Of a stretch of 64,000 bases of DNA, positions 34,024-42,070 are shown piece by piece. This DNA comes from Vicinamibacterales bacterium (lineage in GTDB: Bacteria; Acidobacteriota; Vicinamibacteria; Vicinamibacterales; SCN-69-37). Numbering within the stretch: the stretch's first letter is position 1; the number at the start of each line of letters is the position of its first letter. Under the pieces are notes generated by a model. That model searched no databases, was not told the origin of the DNA, and saw only the letters and a list, made by a program, of their open reading frames with translations. The stretch covers positions 876,368 to 940,367 of the forward strand of contig JAURFE010000001.1 in NCBI GenBank assembly GCA_030827135.1, read 5' to 3'. Position numbers and translations under genes: made by a program.

Positions 34024-35949
34024 CTACCGTCTGCCTCCGGCGCCCACCGGTTCAGGCACACCGAGTTTTTCGATCCGGATGGCCGCCGCCTTGAACTCCG
34101 CTGTTCCCGACTTCGGGTCCACTGCGTCAATCGTGAGGATGTTGGTCTCCACCTCATCCGGAAAATGCATCGTGATGAACGTCAGCCCGGGACGCAGACC
34201 CGGATCGATCTTGATGGGCGCTTCGATCGCGCCGCGTCTGGAGACGATGCGTACGACCTCGCCTGGGACCACGCCCAACCGGGCGGCATCCTCGGGTGAC
34301 ACCTCAATGCGTTCACCATGGCGCAGGGGCGACGTGTAGCCACCGGTCTGCACGCCGGTGTTGAACGAATCCAATCGGCGTCCGGTCGTGAGCCGCAGCG
34401 GGAACTCGTCGGTCAACGTGTCGACCGGAGGCGAATGATGCACGACCTGGAAACCGGCGCGGGCGCCTTCCACCGGATCGGACCACAGGCGCGTATGCAG
34501 TGTCGGACTTCCCGGATGGTCGAGTGTCGGGCACGGCCACTGCAGGCCGTTCTCCGATTCAAGCCGGTCATAACTCATGCCACCGTGCCACGGCGAAAGG
34601 CGCTGCACTTCCTTCCACACCTCGGCGGCCATTGGGGCACCCCAGTCCCGGCCGAGCTTCTTCGCAAGCAACGCGAGGATCTCCAGGTCGTCCTTCGCCT
34701 GGCCAGGAGGGTCGAGCGCTTTGCGCACGCGCTGCACACGACGTTCGCTGCTCGTGACGGTCCCTTCCGATTCGCACCACGACGCCGCGGCCGGCAGCAC
34801 CACGTGCGCCACCTCGGCCGTCTTGGTCAGGAAGATGTCCTGCACCACCAGATGCTCCAGCCCCTCAAGCAGCCGGCGGGTGCGTTTGGCATCCGCCTCC
34901 GACTGCATCGGGTTTTCGCCAAGTACATACACGGCCTTCAGGTCGCCGTGCTCCATCGCCTCGAACATCTGGCTCAGATGCCAGCCGCGTCTGTCGGGCA
35001 CGGTGGTGCCGTACTCGCGCTCGAACTTCGCGCGCAGCACCGGATCTTCGACGTCCTGGCCGCCGACGAACTTGTTGGGAATCGCCCCCATGTCGCCGCC
35101 ACCCTGCACGTTGTTCTGCCCACGAAGCGGCACGAGCCCGGATCCCCACCGGCCGACATGGCCGGTCAGCAGCGACAGGTTGATGATCGCAAACACGTTG
35201 TCCACGGCGTTGTGGTGTTCCGTGATCCCGAGCGTCCAGCAGATCTGTGCACGATCCGCGCGCGCATATGCATGCGCCATCTCGCGGATCACCTCCGCCT
35301 TGACGCCGGTCAGCGCCTCACCCCGATCAAGCGTGTACGAGTCCACGGCCGTCTTGTAGGCCTCAAACCCCTCCGTCGCACGCTGGATGAACGCCGTGTT
35401 GCAGAGCCCCGCCGCGATAATCTCCCGACCAATCGTGTTCGCCAGCGCGACGTCGGATCCGACCTCAAGCCCCAGCCACACGTCGGCCCACGCGACGGAA
35501 CTGGTCCGTCGCGGATCGATGGCGTACATCCGCGCGCCGTGCTTCTTCCCCTTCAGCAGGTGGTGGAAGAAGATCGGGTGCGTCTCACGGGCGTTGGATC
35601 CCCACAGGATGATGAGGTCGGTTTCCTCGATCTCCTGGTAGGCGCTCGTGCCGCCACCCGCCCCGAACACCGTCGTCAGACCGACGACGCTGGGAGCGTG
35701 TCAAGTTCGGTTGCAACTGTCGATGTTGTTGCTGCCGAGGACGCCGCGGGTGAACTTCTGCGCCAGATAGTTCACTTCGTTGGAGGCCTTCGAGCAACTG
35801 AACATCCCGAAGCTCCAGGGGCCGTGCTCACCGACGATGCGGCCGAATCCGTCGGCCGCGCGTGTCAGCGCTTCGTCCCAGGACGCCTCGCGCAGTCGGC
35901 CGTGCTCACGCACGAGCGGCTGCGTCAGTCGCGTGTATCTCTCGCTCAT
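34024..35949 (-). CDS. fdhA: Formate dehydrogenase catalytic subunit, selenocysteine-containing (TGA read through)
   Basis: 641 residues counting Sec. Read naively, the frame breaks into two ORFs at a TGA (35701-35703). The break falls in IDSCNRT-(TGA)-HAPSV, exactly where formate dehydrogenases carry the Mo/W-ligating Cys or Sec followed by His, so residue 83 is Sec. A hairpin with loop GGTCT lies 11 nt downstream (35671-35689). Other family marks are intact: WGSNARETHPIFF (conserved Arg), GITEHHNAVDN, RGQNNVQGGGDMG, and the C-terminal molybdopterin-dinucleotide domain (FPLRLTTGRRLDSFNT). It oxidises formate or reduces CO2. The usual N-terminal Fe4S4 domain is missing here; it is on the subunit at 31348-32226. 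ATG start at 35949 gives RYTRLTQPLVRE, which follows that domain in one-piece enzymes. Confidence 0.93.
35671..35689 (-). promoter_or_regulatory. SECIS hairpin for the formate dehydrogenase UGA
   Basis: On the minus strand a perfect 7-bp stem CGTCGTC / GACGACG encloses the loop GGTCT. The stem begins 11 nt, and the loop 18 nt, after the TGA. Bacterial SECIS elements need a short stem-loop with a G at the start of the loop at about this distance, and the GGUCU loop is the one I recall for E. coli fdhF. It lies within the coding sequence, as bacterial SECIS elements do. Confidence 0.88.
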
Positions 35950-36019
35950 GCGACGAAGTTTACCCCAACCAGCCCTGATACCATCCGGCGTACGTGCTGT
36001 CCCGCCTCAGGAGGTCCCC

Positions 36020-36577
36020 ATGGTGTCCGTGATGTCGCTCGCAGTGCCGATCGTCCTCTCCGCCGTAGTGGTGTTTCTGGTCAGTTCGGTCATTCACATG
36101 GCGTTGAACTACCACAATGCCGACTACGCGGTCCTGCCGAAGGAAGACGAGATCCTCGAGACGTTCCGGCGGCTCAACGTGACACCCGGCGACTACGTCG
36201 CGCCCTATGCCAATTCCCCGGAGTCGATGAAGGCGCCGGCGTATCTGGAGAAGATGCAGCGCGGCCCCGGCCTGGTGGTCACGGTCTGGAAGACCAGCCA
36301 CTTCAACATGGGCGCGACGCTCGGGCAGTGGTTTGTCTACCTGCTCGTTGTCAGCCTCTTCACGGGGTATGTGCTGAGCCGGGTGTTCCCGCCTGATGCG
36401 CACTACATGCATGTCTTCCGTCTCGCCAGCACCGTGGCATTCATGGGCTACGCACTCGGCATGCCGCAGGCGAACATCTGGCACCGGAAGGACTGGGGCT
36501 CCACACTGCGGTCCATGTTCGACGGACTGCTCTACGGGCTCGTCACCGCCGGTGTCTTCGGCTGGCTCTGGCCGTAA
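36020..36577 (+). CDS. Four-helix integral membrane protein of unknown function
   Basis: 185 residues from the ATG at 36020, which has AGGAGG 5 nt upstream and so fixes the start. TM segments are predicted at about 5-27 (LAVPIVLSAVVVFLVSSVIHM), 97-120 (LGQWFVYLLVVSLFTGYVLS), 131-150 and 165-183 (LLYGLVTAGVFGWLW). A soluble stretch (residues 30-95) with LNYHNADYAVLPKEDEILE and YVAPYANSPESMKAPAY separates the first two. I do not recognise a named family. It is divergent from the formate dehydrogenase gene (70 bp apart) and upstream of a P-type ATPase. Confidence 0.7.
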   Translation: MVSVMSLAVPIVLSAVVVFLVSSVIHMALNYHNADYAVLPKEDEILETFRRLNVTPGDYVAPYANSPESMKAPAYLEKMQRGPGLVVTVWKTSHFNMGATLGQWFVYLLVVSLFTGYVLSRVFPPDAHYMHVFRLASTVAFMGYALGMPQANIWHRKDWGSTLRSMFDGLLYGLVTAGVFGWLWP

Positions 36578-36597
36578 ACCACGTTGAGAGAGCATCG

Positions 36598-36630
36598 GTT
36601 CAGGGTTCTAGGTTCCGGGTTCGGGGTTTT
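36598..36630. repeat. GGTTC(A/C)GGG-type low-complexity repeat
   Basis: About four degenerate units (GGTTCAGGGTTCTAGGTTCC and onward) in the 66-bp spacer between the membrane protein and the P-type ATPase. The same kind as 2936-3092. Confidence 0.5.
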
Positions 36631-36643
36631 ATACAGTGGGTGA

Positions 36644-39316
36644 ATGAAGACGGTCGAGGTCCGGACGTGGCATGCCGAGACGGGTGACGACGTCTGCGGC
36701 ATACTGCGCACCTCGCCGGAGGGACTCGACGACGCGCAAGCCACCGAACGGCTCCGCGACTACGGAGCCAACGAACTCAGGTTCGCCCCGCCCACTCCCG
36801 CGTGGCGGATTCTCATCGCGCAGTTCCGCAGCGTGGTGGTACTGCTGCTGGCAGGCGCGGCGCTTCTTGCGTGGCTGATCGGCGATTCCCTTGATGCGTG
36901 GGCGATTGGCGCGGTGCTCGTCCTGAACGCGGCCATCGGGTTCATCACCGAGATGCGCGCCCGGCGCGCGATTGAATCACTGACTTCGCTGACACCGAGA
37001 CGCGCCACCGTGAAGCGTCCCGGCCACCCCACCGGTGTCGAGGTCGACGCGCGCGTGCTCGTCCCGGGAGATGTGGTGATCGTCGAGGCCGGCAGCGCGG
37101 TCCCGGCCGACGCCAGACTCCTCGTCGAAACCGGACTCCGGGTCAACGAATCGCCGCTGACCGGCGAGTCGGTGCCGGTCAGCAAGACGACCGTGCCGCG
37201 GCTGCCAGCCACCGCACTCGCCGATCGCGCCACCATGGTCTACACCGGCACGACGGTGGCCGACGGGCGCGCCACCGCCGTCGTGGTCGCGACCGGCATG
37301 CAGACGGAAATCGGGCGCATCGGTGGCCTCGTGTCGACGATCAAGGAAGGACGCACCCCCCTTGAGCACCGGTTGGATGCGCTCGGTCACCGTCTGGTCT
37401 GGCTGGCGATCGGCATCGCCATCGTCGTCGGGGCACTCGGATGGTCGCAGGGATTGCCATGGTCCGTTGTCATTGCCACAGGCCTGGCCCTCGCGGTGGC
37501 GGCGGTGCCGGAAGGACTCCCGGCGGTCGCAACCATTGCCCTGGCGGTCGGCGTACGGCGTATGGCCGGACGACGAGCCCTGGTGCGGCGGGTGCCGGCC
37601 GTGGAATCGCTCGGCTCGGTCACCGTGGTGTGCACCGACAAGACCGGCACACTCACCGCCGGCAACATGGTGGCGACCCGCCTGTGGGTGGGCGGACGCC
37701 ATCACACCGTGGCGGGCACGGGGTACGAACCGGCCGGAGAGATCACGCCGCCACTGGCGGCCGGTGCGCGTCTGGCTGTTGAGGCCGCAGTCCTCGCCGG
37801 CCGTGGCGAGGCCGTCCAGGATGCCACCGGATGGGTCGCACACGGCGATCCGACCGACGTGGCGCTGCTTGTCCTTGGCCGCCGGGTCGGGGTTGATCGC
37901 TCGGCCCTCAGCGCGCGCTGGCCGGAAACCGGCGAGGTGCCCTTCACGAGCGAACTGCGGCTGATGGCCACCTTCCATCGCGACGCCACCGGCGCCGACG
38001 CCGGCCCCGTGCGAGTCGCAGCAAAAGGCGCGCCGCAGGCCATCCTCGACCGCTGCACCTCCTGGATCGATCCCGAAGGCACGGCGGCGCCGCTGACCCC
38101 CGACGACCGCGCGGCCATCGAGGCCGTCAACGCCGCGTACGCGTCCGCCGGCCTGCGCGTCATTGCGATGGCTGAAGCACGGGGCACGGCCGATGCCGAG
38201 CGCGCGCTGCACGGCATGACATGGCTGGGCCTCGCGGGCCTCATCGATCCGCCGGCGGACGGCGTGCGCGACACCATTGCCCGGTTCCGGCAGGCCGGCA
38301 TCCGCACCGTGATGATCACCGGCGATCAGGCGCTCACCGCGCGGGCCATCGGCCTCGAACTGGGTGTCATCACTGACGAGGAATCGGTCGTCACGGGAGA
38401 GACGGTCGACGGCTGGTCGGACCCGGCTCTGGCGGACGCGCTCCCGTCGGTCGGGGCGTACTCGCGCGTGAGTCCCGACGCCAAACTGCGCATCGTCACC
38501 GGCCTCCAGGCCCGGGGGGACATCGTCGCCGTGCTCGGTGACGGCATGAACGATGCGGCGGCATTAAAGCAGGCGGACGTCGGCGTCGCGATGGGGCGTC
38601 GCGGGACCGATGTTGCACGCGATGCCTCCGATGTGGTGTTGCAGGATGACTGGTTTCCGACGATCGGTGCGGCGATCGAGGAAGGCCGCGTCATCTACGA
38701 CAACATTCGCAAATTCGTGTTCTACCTGTTCTCGTGCAACCTCGCCGAGATCATCGTGCTGCTGGTGGCAGGATTGTTCGGCGCTCTGCCCCTCGCCGCC
38801 ATTCAGATCCTGTGGCTCAATCTGGTGACCGATACGTTTCCAGCACTCGCCCTGGCGATGGAACCCGCCGAGCCTGGCGTGATGACCCGGCCCCCGCGGC
38901 CACCCGGCGCCGCGCTGCTGACGCGGAGGTTTCTCCGCTCCGTCGCGACCCACGCGTCACTCATCGCAGCCGTCACGCTTGGTGCGTATGCCTGGGCGCG
39001 GTCCGTCCACTCCGCAGACGCATCGACGGTGGCCTTCATGACGCTGGCTCTGGCGCAACTCTTCCACCTCGGCACCGCGCGCAGCCACGACCCCGTCGTC
39101 ACCCCGGCCCGCGTCGTCTCGAACCCGTGGGCCCTCGGCGCCGTCGCACTGGTGGTGGGCCTGCAGGTTGCGGCGGTCACCGTCCCCCCGCTGCAACGTG
39201 TGCTCAAGACGGACGCCCTGAGTGGTGTGGCGTGGGCCGTCGTCCTGGCCGCCGCCGCCCTGCCGGCCGTCGTCGCACAACTCTGGCGCCATTGGCGAGC
39301 GTCGCGGGAGTCCTAG
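36644..39316 (+). CDS. Cation-transporting P-type ATPase, Ca2+ (P2) type
   Basis: 890 residues. The order is: N-terminal cation-ATPase domain ([19 protein letters not shown]), TM1-2, actuator domain with [13 protein letters not shown] (about 168-180), TM4 with [15 protein letters not shown] (about 288; the PEGL motif is typical of P2A Ca2+ pumps), phosphorylation motif [12 protein letters not shown] (Asp at about 331), nucleotide domain with [11 protein letters not shown] and KGAPQA, hinge [18 protein letters not shown] (about 631), then four or more C-terminal TMs. All catalytic motifs are intact. It most likely pumps Ca2+, or another divalent cation, outward with ATP. The Na+/Ca2+ antiporter gene follows with no spacer, so the pair appears to form a cation-export operon. 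Confidence 0.92.
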   Translation: MKTVEVRTWHAETGDDVCGILRTSPEGLDDAQATERLRDYGANELRFAPPTPAWRILIAQFRSVVVLLLAGAALLAWLIGDSLDAWAIGAVLVLNAAIGFITEMRARRAIESLTSLTPRRATVKRPGHPTGVEVDARVLVPGDVVIVEAGSAVPADARLLVETGLRVNESPLTGESVPVSKTTVPRLPATALADRATMVYTGTTVADGRATAVVVATGMQTEIGRIGGLVSTIKEGRTPLEHRLDALGHRLVWLAIGIAIVVGALGWSQGLPWSVVIATGLALAVAAVPEGLPAVATIALAVGVRRMAGRRALVRRVPAVESLGSVTVVCTDKTGTLTAGNMVATRLWVGGRHHTVAGTGYEPAGEITPPLAAGARLAVEAAVLAGRGEAVQDATGWVAHGDPTDVALLVLGRRVGVDRSALSARWPETGEVPFTSELRLMATFHRDATGADAGPVRVAAKGAPQAILDRCTSWIDPEGTAAPLTPDDRAAIEAVNAAYASAGLRVIAMAEARGTADAERALHGMTWLGLAGLIDPPADGVRDTIARFRQAGIRTVMITGDQALTARAIGLELGVITDEESVVTGETVDGWSDPALADALPSVGAYSRVSPDAKLRIVTGLQARGDIVAVLGDGMNDAAALKQADVGVAMGRRGTDVARDASDVVLQDDWFPTIGAAIEEGRVIYDNIRKFVFYLFSCNLAEIIVLLVAGLFGALPLAAIQILWLNLVTDTFPALALAMEPAEPGVMTRPPRPPGAALLTRRFLRSVATHASLIAAVTLGAYAWARSVHSADASTVAFMTLALAQLFHLGTARSHDPVVTPARVVSNPWALGAVALVVGLQVAAVTVPPLQRVLKTDALSGVAWAVVLAAAALPAVVAQLWRHWRASRES

Positions 39317-40306
39317 ATGTCGCTGCTGAGCGTCGCGTCATTGTTCTTTCTGTGTGGCCTCGTCATCGTCGTCAGCGGCGTCCGCCTGTCGTACTACGGC
39401 GACGTGATTGCGGAACGGTCAGGGCTGGGACAGGCCTGGGTCGGGGTCATTGCGATGGCGTCGGTCACATCGCTGCCCGAGTTGGTCACCGGCGTCAGCG
39501 CTGCTGTCATCCACGCGCCGGAAATCGCGCTTGGAGACATCGTCGGCAGTTGTCTCTTCAACCTGCTGATCCTGGGCGTCCTCGACCTGATGACGCCCAC
39601 GCCACTGCTCAACAGGCTGCGTCCCGTGCACACCCTGTCGGCGGCGCTGGGGGCGCTCCTGCTGGCGATGCTCGCCATCGCCATCCTGACGGCGGGGCGA
39701 TGGCCGTCCCTCGGCTGGGTGGGCGTGACCAGTCCGATCCTCTTTGGCGGGTATCTGCTCTCGATACGCGCCCTTTATCTGTTTGAGCGCACGCACGATC
39801 AGGTGGCGGACGACAACGTGCTGGCCGGGAAGTATGCCCACCTGTCGTTGCGCGGCGCCATCGTCCGGTACCTGGGCGTGGCCGCGGTGCTGGTGACGGC
39901 GGCGGCCAACCTGCCGTCACTCGCCGTCCGGTTCGCGGCCCTGACCGGGCTGGACCAGGGGTTTGTCGGCACAGCCTTCGTGGCGCTCTCGACATCCCTG
40001 CCGGAAGTCGTTGTGTCGGTCGCGGCCGTGCGGCTCGGCGCGTGGGACATGGCTGCCGCAAACATTCTCGGCAGCAATCTGTTCAACGTGGCCATTCTCG
40101 CGATTGATGACGTGGCATTTGTCGGCGGGCCGCTGCTCGCCTCCGTCTCACCGGGTCACGCGGTGACGGCGCTGGGCGCCGTCATGATGAGCGTGGTGGT
40201 CATCGCCGGTCTGGTCGTCAGGCCCAAACCCATCGCCGGCCGCCTGACCCTGCCGCTGCTGGCGCTGCTGCTCACCTATCTCGTGACGACCTGGCTCGCG
40301 TTTTGA
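39317..40306 (+). CDS. Sodium/calcium antiporter (CaCA family, YrbG-like)
   Basis: 329 residues, with ten or so predicted TM helices in two inverted halves. Each half carries an alpha-repeat: SVTSLPELVTGVSAAV (about 50-65) and STSLPEVVVSVAAVRLG (about 224-240), with the conserved Glu of each in LPE. GDIVGSCLFNLLIL and ANILGSNLFNVAIL complete the ion-binding repeats. It exchanges Na+ or H+ for Ca2+ across the inner membrane. The ATG is the very next base after the stop of the P-type ATPase, so the two are translationally coupled. The C-terminus overlaps the convergent universal stress gene by 35 nt. Confidence 0.92.
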   Translation: MSLLSVASLFFLCGLVIVVSGVRLSYYGDVIAERSGLGQAWVGVIAMASVTSLPELVTGVSAAVIHAPEIALGDIVGSCLFNLLILGVLDLMTPTPLLNRLRPVHTLSAALGALLLAMLAIAILTAGRWPSLGWVGVTSPILFGGYLLSIRALYLFERTHDQVADDNVLAGKYAHLSLRGAIVRYLGVAAVLVTAAANLPSLAVRFAALTGLDQGFVGTAFVALSTSLPEVVVSVAAVRLGAWDMAAANILGSNLFNVAILAIDDVAFVGGPLLASVSPGHAVTALGAVMMSVVVIAGLVVRPKPIAGRLTLPLLALLLTYLVTTWLAF

Positions 40307-41237
40307 CGGGCGCCCCCTCCGGTGTCGCGTCGGCGAACCCGGTCGGCTTCAGGGCGACGATGGAGCAGCGGACCTGACGCAGGACGCGTTCGGCGGTGTT
40401 GCCCACGACGAGGCCGGCCAGACCGGTGCGCCCCACCGTGCCCATGACCAGCACCGACGCGCGCTTCACTGTGACGAATGTCGTCAGCACTTTGTCATTC
40501 ACGCCCTCGAGCAGGTGCCGCTTCGCTGTGGCCGGGACCCCGGCGTCCCGGCAGAGGGCGTCAAACCGCGCGGAGGCATGGTCGCGACACGCGGCGTAAT
40601 GCGCCAGCAGATCCTTCTTGCTGGCGCGCGAGGCCAGGATCTGGTGGCCGAAGGCCGTCCACGCGTGCACAAGATGCAGCGTCGCACCACTGGCGGCCGC
40701 CAGCTGCATGGCTGTGCGTGCCACCCGCACACTCAGGTCATGGCGGGGCGCGTTCTGGGGCTCGGGGTCGACTGCGGCGACCACAACGCGCTCCCCCTCG
40801 GCGCTGCGAGGAGTAACGAGCCAGACGGGACACGGACACCGCCGCAACACCTGACTATCAACCGGACCTGCCGGAATCGCCGCCGCGCCATGCACGCCGT
40901 GCGAGCGCATCAACACATCGGCGGGCCACGTTACAGCCGCCTGAATCAGCGCGGTCGCTTCGTCGCCGTCGAGCAACGTGGATGTGCATGGGATGTCCCA
41001 CCGGCGAGTCTCCGCCACGGCCTCCGCCAGGTGATCGAGCATTTTCTCGCGCAGGAGCCGCGCAAACGGCGGCGTCTGTCCGCCGGGGGCGGGCAGGGGC
41101 GGCAACACGTCCACGAGCCGAATCGACGCACGCGCGGCTTTCGCCAACGTCAGCGCGCGCCGGAATGCCGGCTGCGTGGCGGCAGTGGTGTTCAGGTGGA
41201 CGAGGAGACGCGAGAAGGACGGTGTGCGCTCGGCCAT
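40272..41237 (-). CDS. Tandem universal stress protein (two Usp domains)
   Basis: 321 residues from the ATG at 41237 (MAERTPSFSRLLVHL). It has two Usp domains in tandem, about 1-140 and 150-300. The second has the ATP-binding pattern VMGTVGRTGLAGLVVGNTAERVL (G-2x-G-9x-G-S/N). The first has a degenerate version (MRSHGVHGAAAIPAGPVDSQVL). This is UspE-like. Such proteins bind ATP and support survival in stress. It is alone on its strand; upstream lie gene remnants on the other strand. Confidence 0.88.
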   Translation of the reverse strand: MAERTPSFSRLLVHLNTTAATQPAFRRALTLAKAARASIRLVDVLPPLPAPGGQTPPFARLLREKMLDHLAEAVAETRRWDIPCTSTLLDGDEATALIQAAVTWPADVLMRSHGVHGAAAIPAGPVDSQVLRRCPCPVWLVTPRSAEGERVVVAAVDPEPQNAPRHDLSVRVARTAMQLAAASGATLHLVHAWTAFGHQILASRASKKDLLAHYAACRDHASARFDALCRDAGVPATAKRHLLEGVNDKVLTTFVTVKRASVLVMGTVGRTGLAGLVVGNTAERVLRQVRCSIVALKPTGFADATPEGAPVKTRARSSRDR

Positions 41238-41279
41238 GACCCATCGTATCGCGGGACGACGTGGTGGCATCCGCGACCG

Positions 41280-41599
41280 ATGGGGCACACGCTCGAACCC
41301 GCGCCGCCGGGCCACGCCACGTGCCGCAGGTGCGGACAGAAGCTTCAAGCGGCCACGCTGCAACTCGTTGAACAGGTAATCCGTTTTCGGAGGACGGTGG
41401 CATGACCACCCGCTGGTATCACCCGATCTGCGGCGCCTATCGACGGCCGGAGACGTTTCTGGAAGCGCTGGCCACGACCCCGGCGGCATTTGACGGGCGA
41501 GAGACCCTCGCGCATGAAGCGCAACTCAGCGTGACACACCGGCGTGCGCCACGGGTGTACTCCGCCGGCCTCGCGACGACAGGCCGCGGCGGCCGTTGA
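41280..41599 (+). pseudogene. Frameshifted PARP-type zinc finger protein
   Basis: Two overlapping frames, 41280-41405 (41 codons) and 41402-41599 (65 codons), join to give one zinc-finger domain. CRRCG is in the first frame and WYHPICGAYRRPETFLEAL in the second. The ligands are Cys-x2-Cys, 29 residues, His-x2-Cys, which is the zf-PARP pattern. Adding one T to the run at 41384-41387 restores a single frame through FSEDGGMTTRWYHP. So either the gene lost a base or the assembly has a homopolymer error. The sequence after RAPRV runs to a TGA at 41597-41599. DUF885-like sequence then begins, so the original 3' end is lost. Bacterial zf-PARP proteins are of unknown function and may bind nicked DNA. 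Confidence 0.65.
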
Positions 41600-41962
41600 C
41601 GGCCTGCGGACCTCGGTCGCGACGGTCTGATACTCAACCTCGCCGACGAGATGATTCCCTACTCGCCCGAGGAACTCATCGAACCGGGTCACCGCGAATT
41701 TGCGTGGACGGTGAAGGAGATGGAGAAGGCCGCCGCAGCGCTGGGCTTCGGCGGCGACTGGATGAAGGCGCTCGAACATACAAAGAACACCGCGATGCCC
41801 CAGGGCAAACGGCCCGAGATGATCCGCGACCTCGTGTATCACGCGGCCGACGACCTCATCCTCAACGACCTCATCAGTGTGTCGCCGGTCAACCGCGAAG
41901 CCCTCCGCATGGGCATGAACCTCGACTGGAAGTTCTACGGGGACATTCAGGTGGGGAGATGA
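41600..41962 (+). pseudogene. Internally deleted DUF885 remnant
   Basis: The frame reads LILNLADEMIPYSPEELIEP then HREFAWTVKEMEKAAAALG, closely matching the intact DUF885 protein at 46.2 kb (IFDLANEMIPYTPEELIRL, REFAWTVAEMEKAATEMG). After REALRMGMN it jumps to LDWKFYGDIQ, which matches the last ten residues of the intact protein (VDWKFYGDLSS). About 230 residues, including the zinc motif, are missing, as are all the sequences before residue ~420. The first ATG in this frame is 41651. It is a remnant of a paralogue that underwent a large in-frame internal deletion. Confidence 0.75.
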
Positions 41963-41967
41963 GGAGG

Positions 41968-42070
41968 TACGTAGGGCACGCTGGGTTGTAGCGTGCCGTC
42001 ATGTGTACGTAGGGCACGCTGGGTTGTAGCGTGCCGTCATGGCGCGCTCAAGTTCAGCGCGCCCTACGTA
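41968..42070. repeat. TACGTAGGGC-family palindromic repeat (copy 2, complete plus a tandem half)
   Basis: A 36-bp unit (TACGTAGGGCACGCTGGGTT and onward to CGTCATG) occurs twice in direct tandem (41968-42003 and 42006-42041). The second is followed by hairpin GGCGCGCT/AGCGCGCC. The outer arms TACGTAGGGC (42006-42015) and GCCCTACGTA (42061-42070) close it. Inside are hairpins GGCACGCT/AGCGTGCC (loop GGGTTGT) and GGCGCGCT/AGCGCGCC (loop CAAGTTC), so the single strand can fold as a three-way junction. The symporter's stop codon and last four codons lie in its right arm. Confidence 0.85.

Noticed and set aside
35701-35949. A separate 82-residue gene ending at 35701 and a shorter formate dehydrogenase starting at 35670
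   Set aside because: Both parts are in one frame and join at the Cys/Sec position with a SECIS-like hairpin, so they are one selenoprotein gene.
41403-41405. TGA at the end of the 41-codon CRRCG frame as a third Sec codon
   Set aside because: The zinc-finger sequence continues in a different frame (-1), so this is a frameshift, not read-through. No suitable hairpin was seen.
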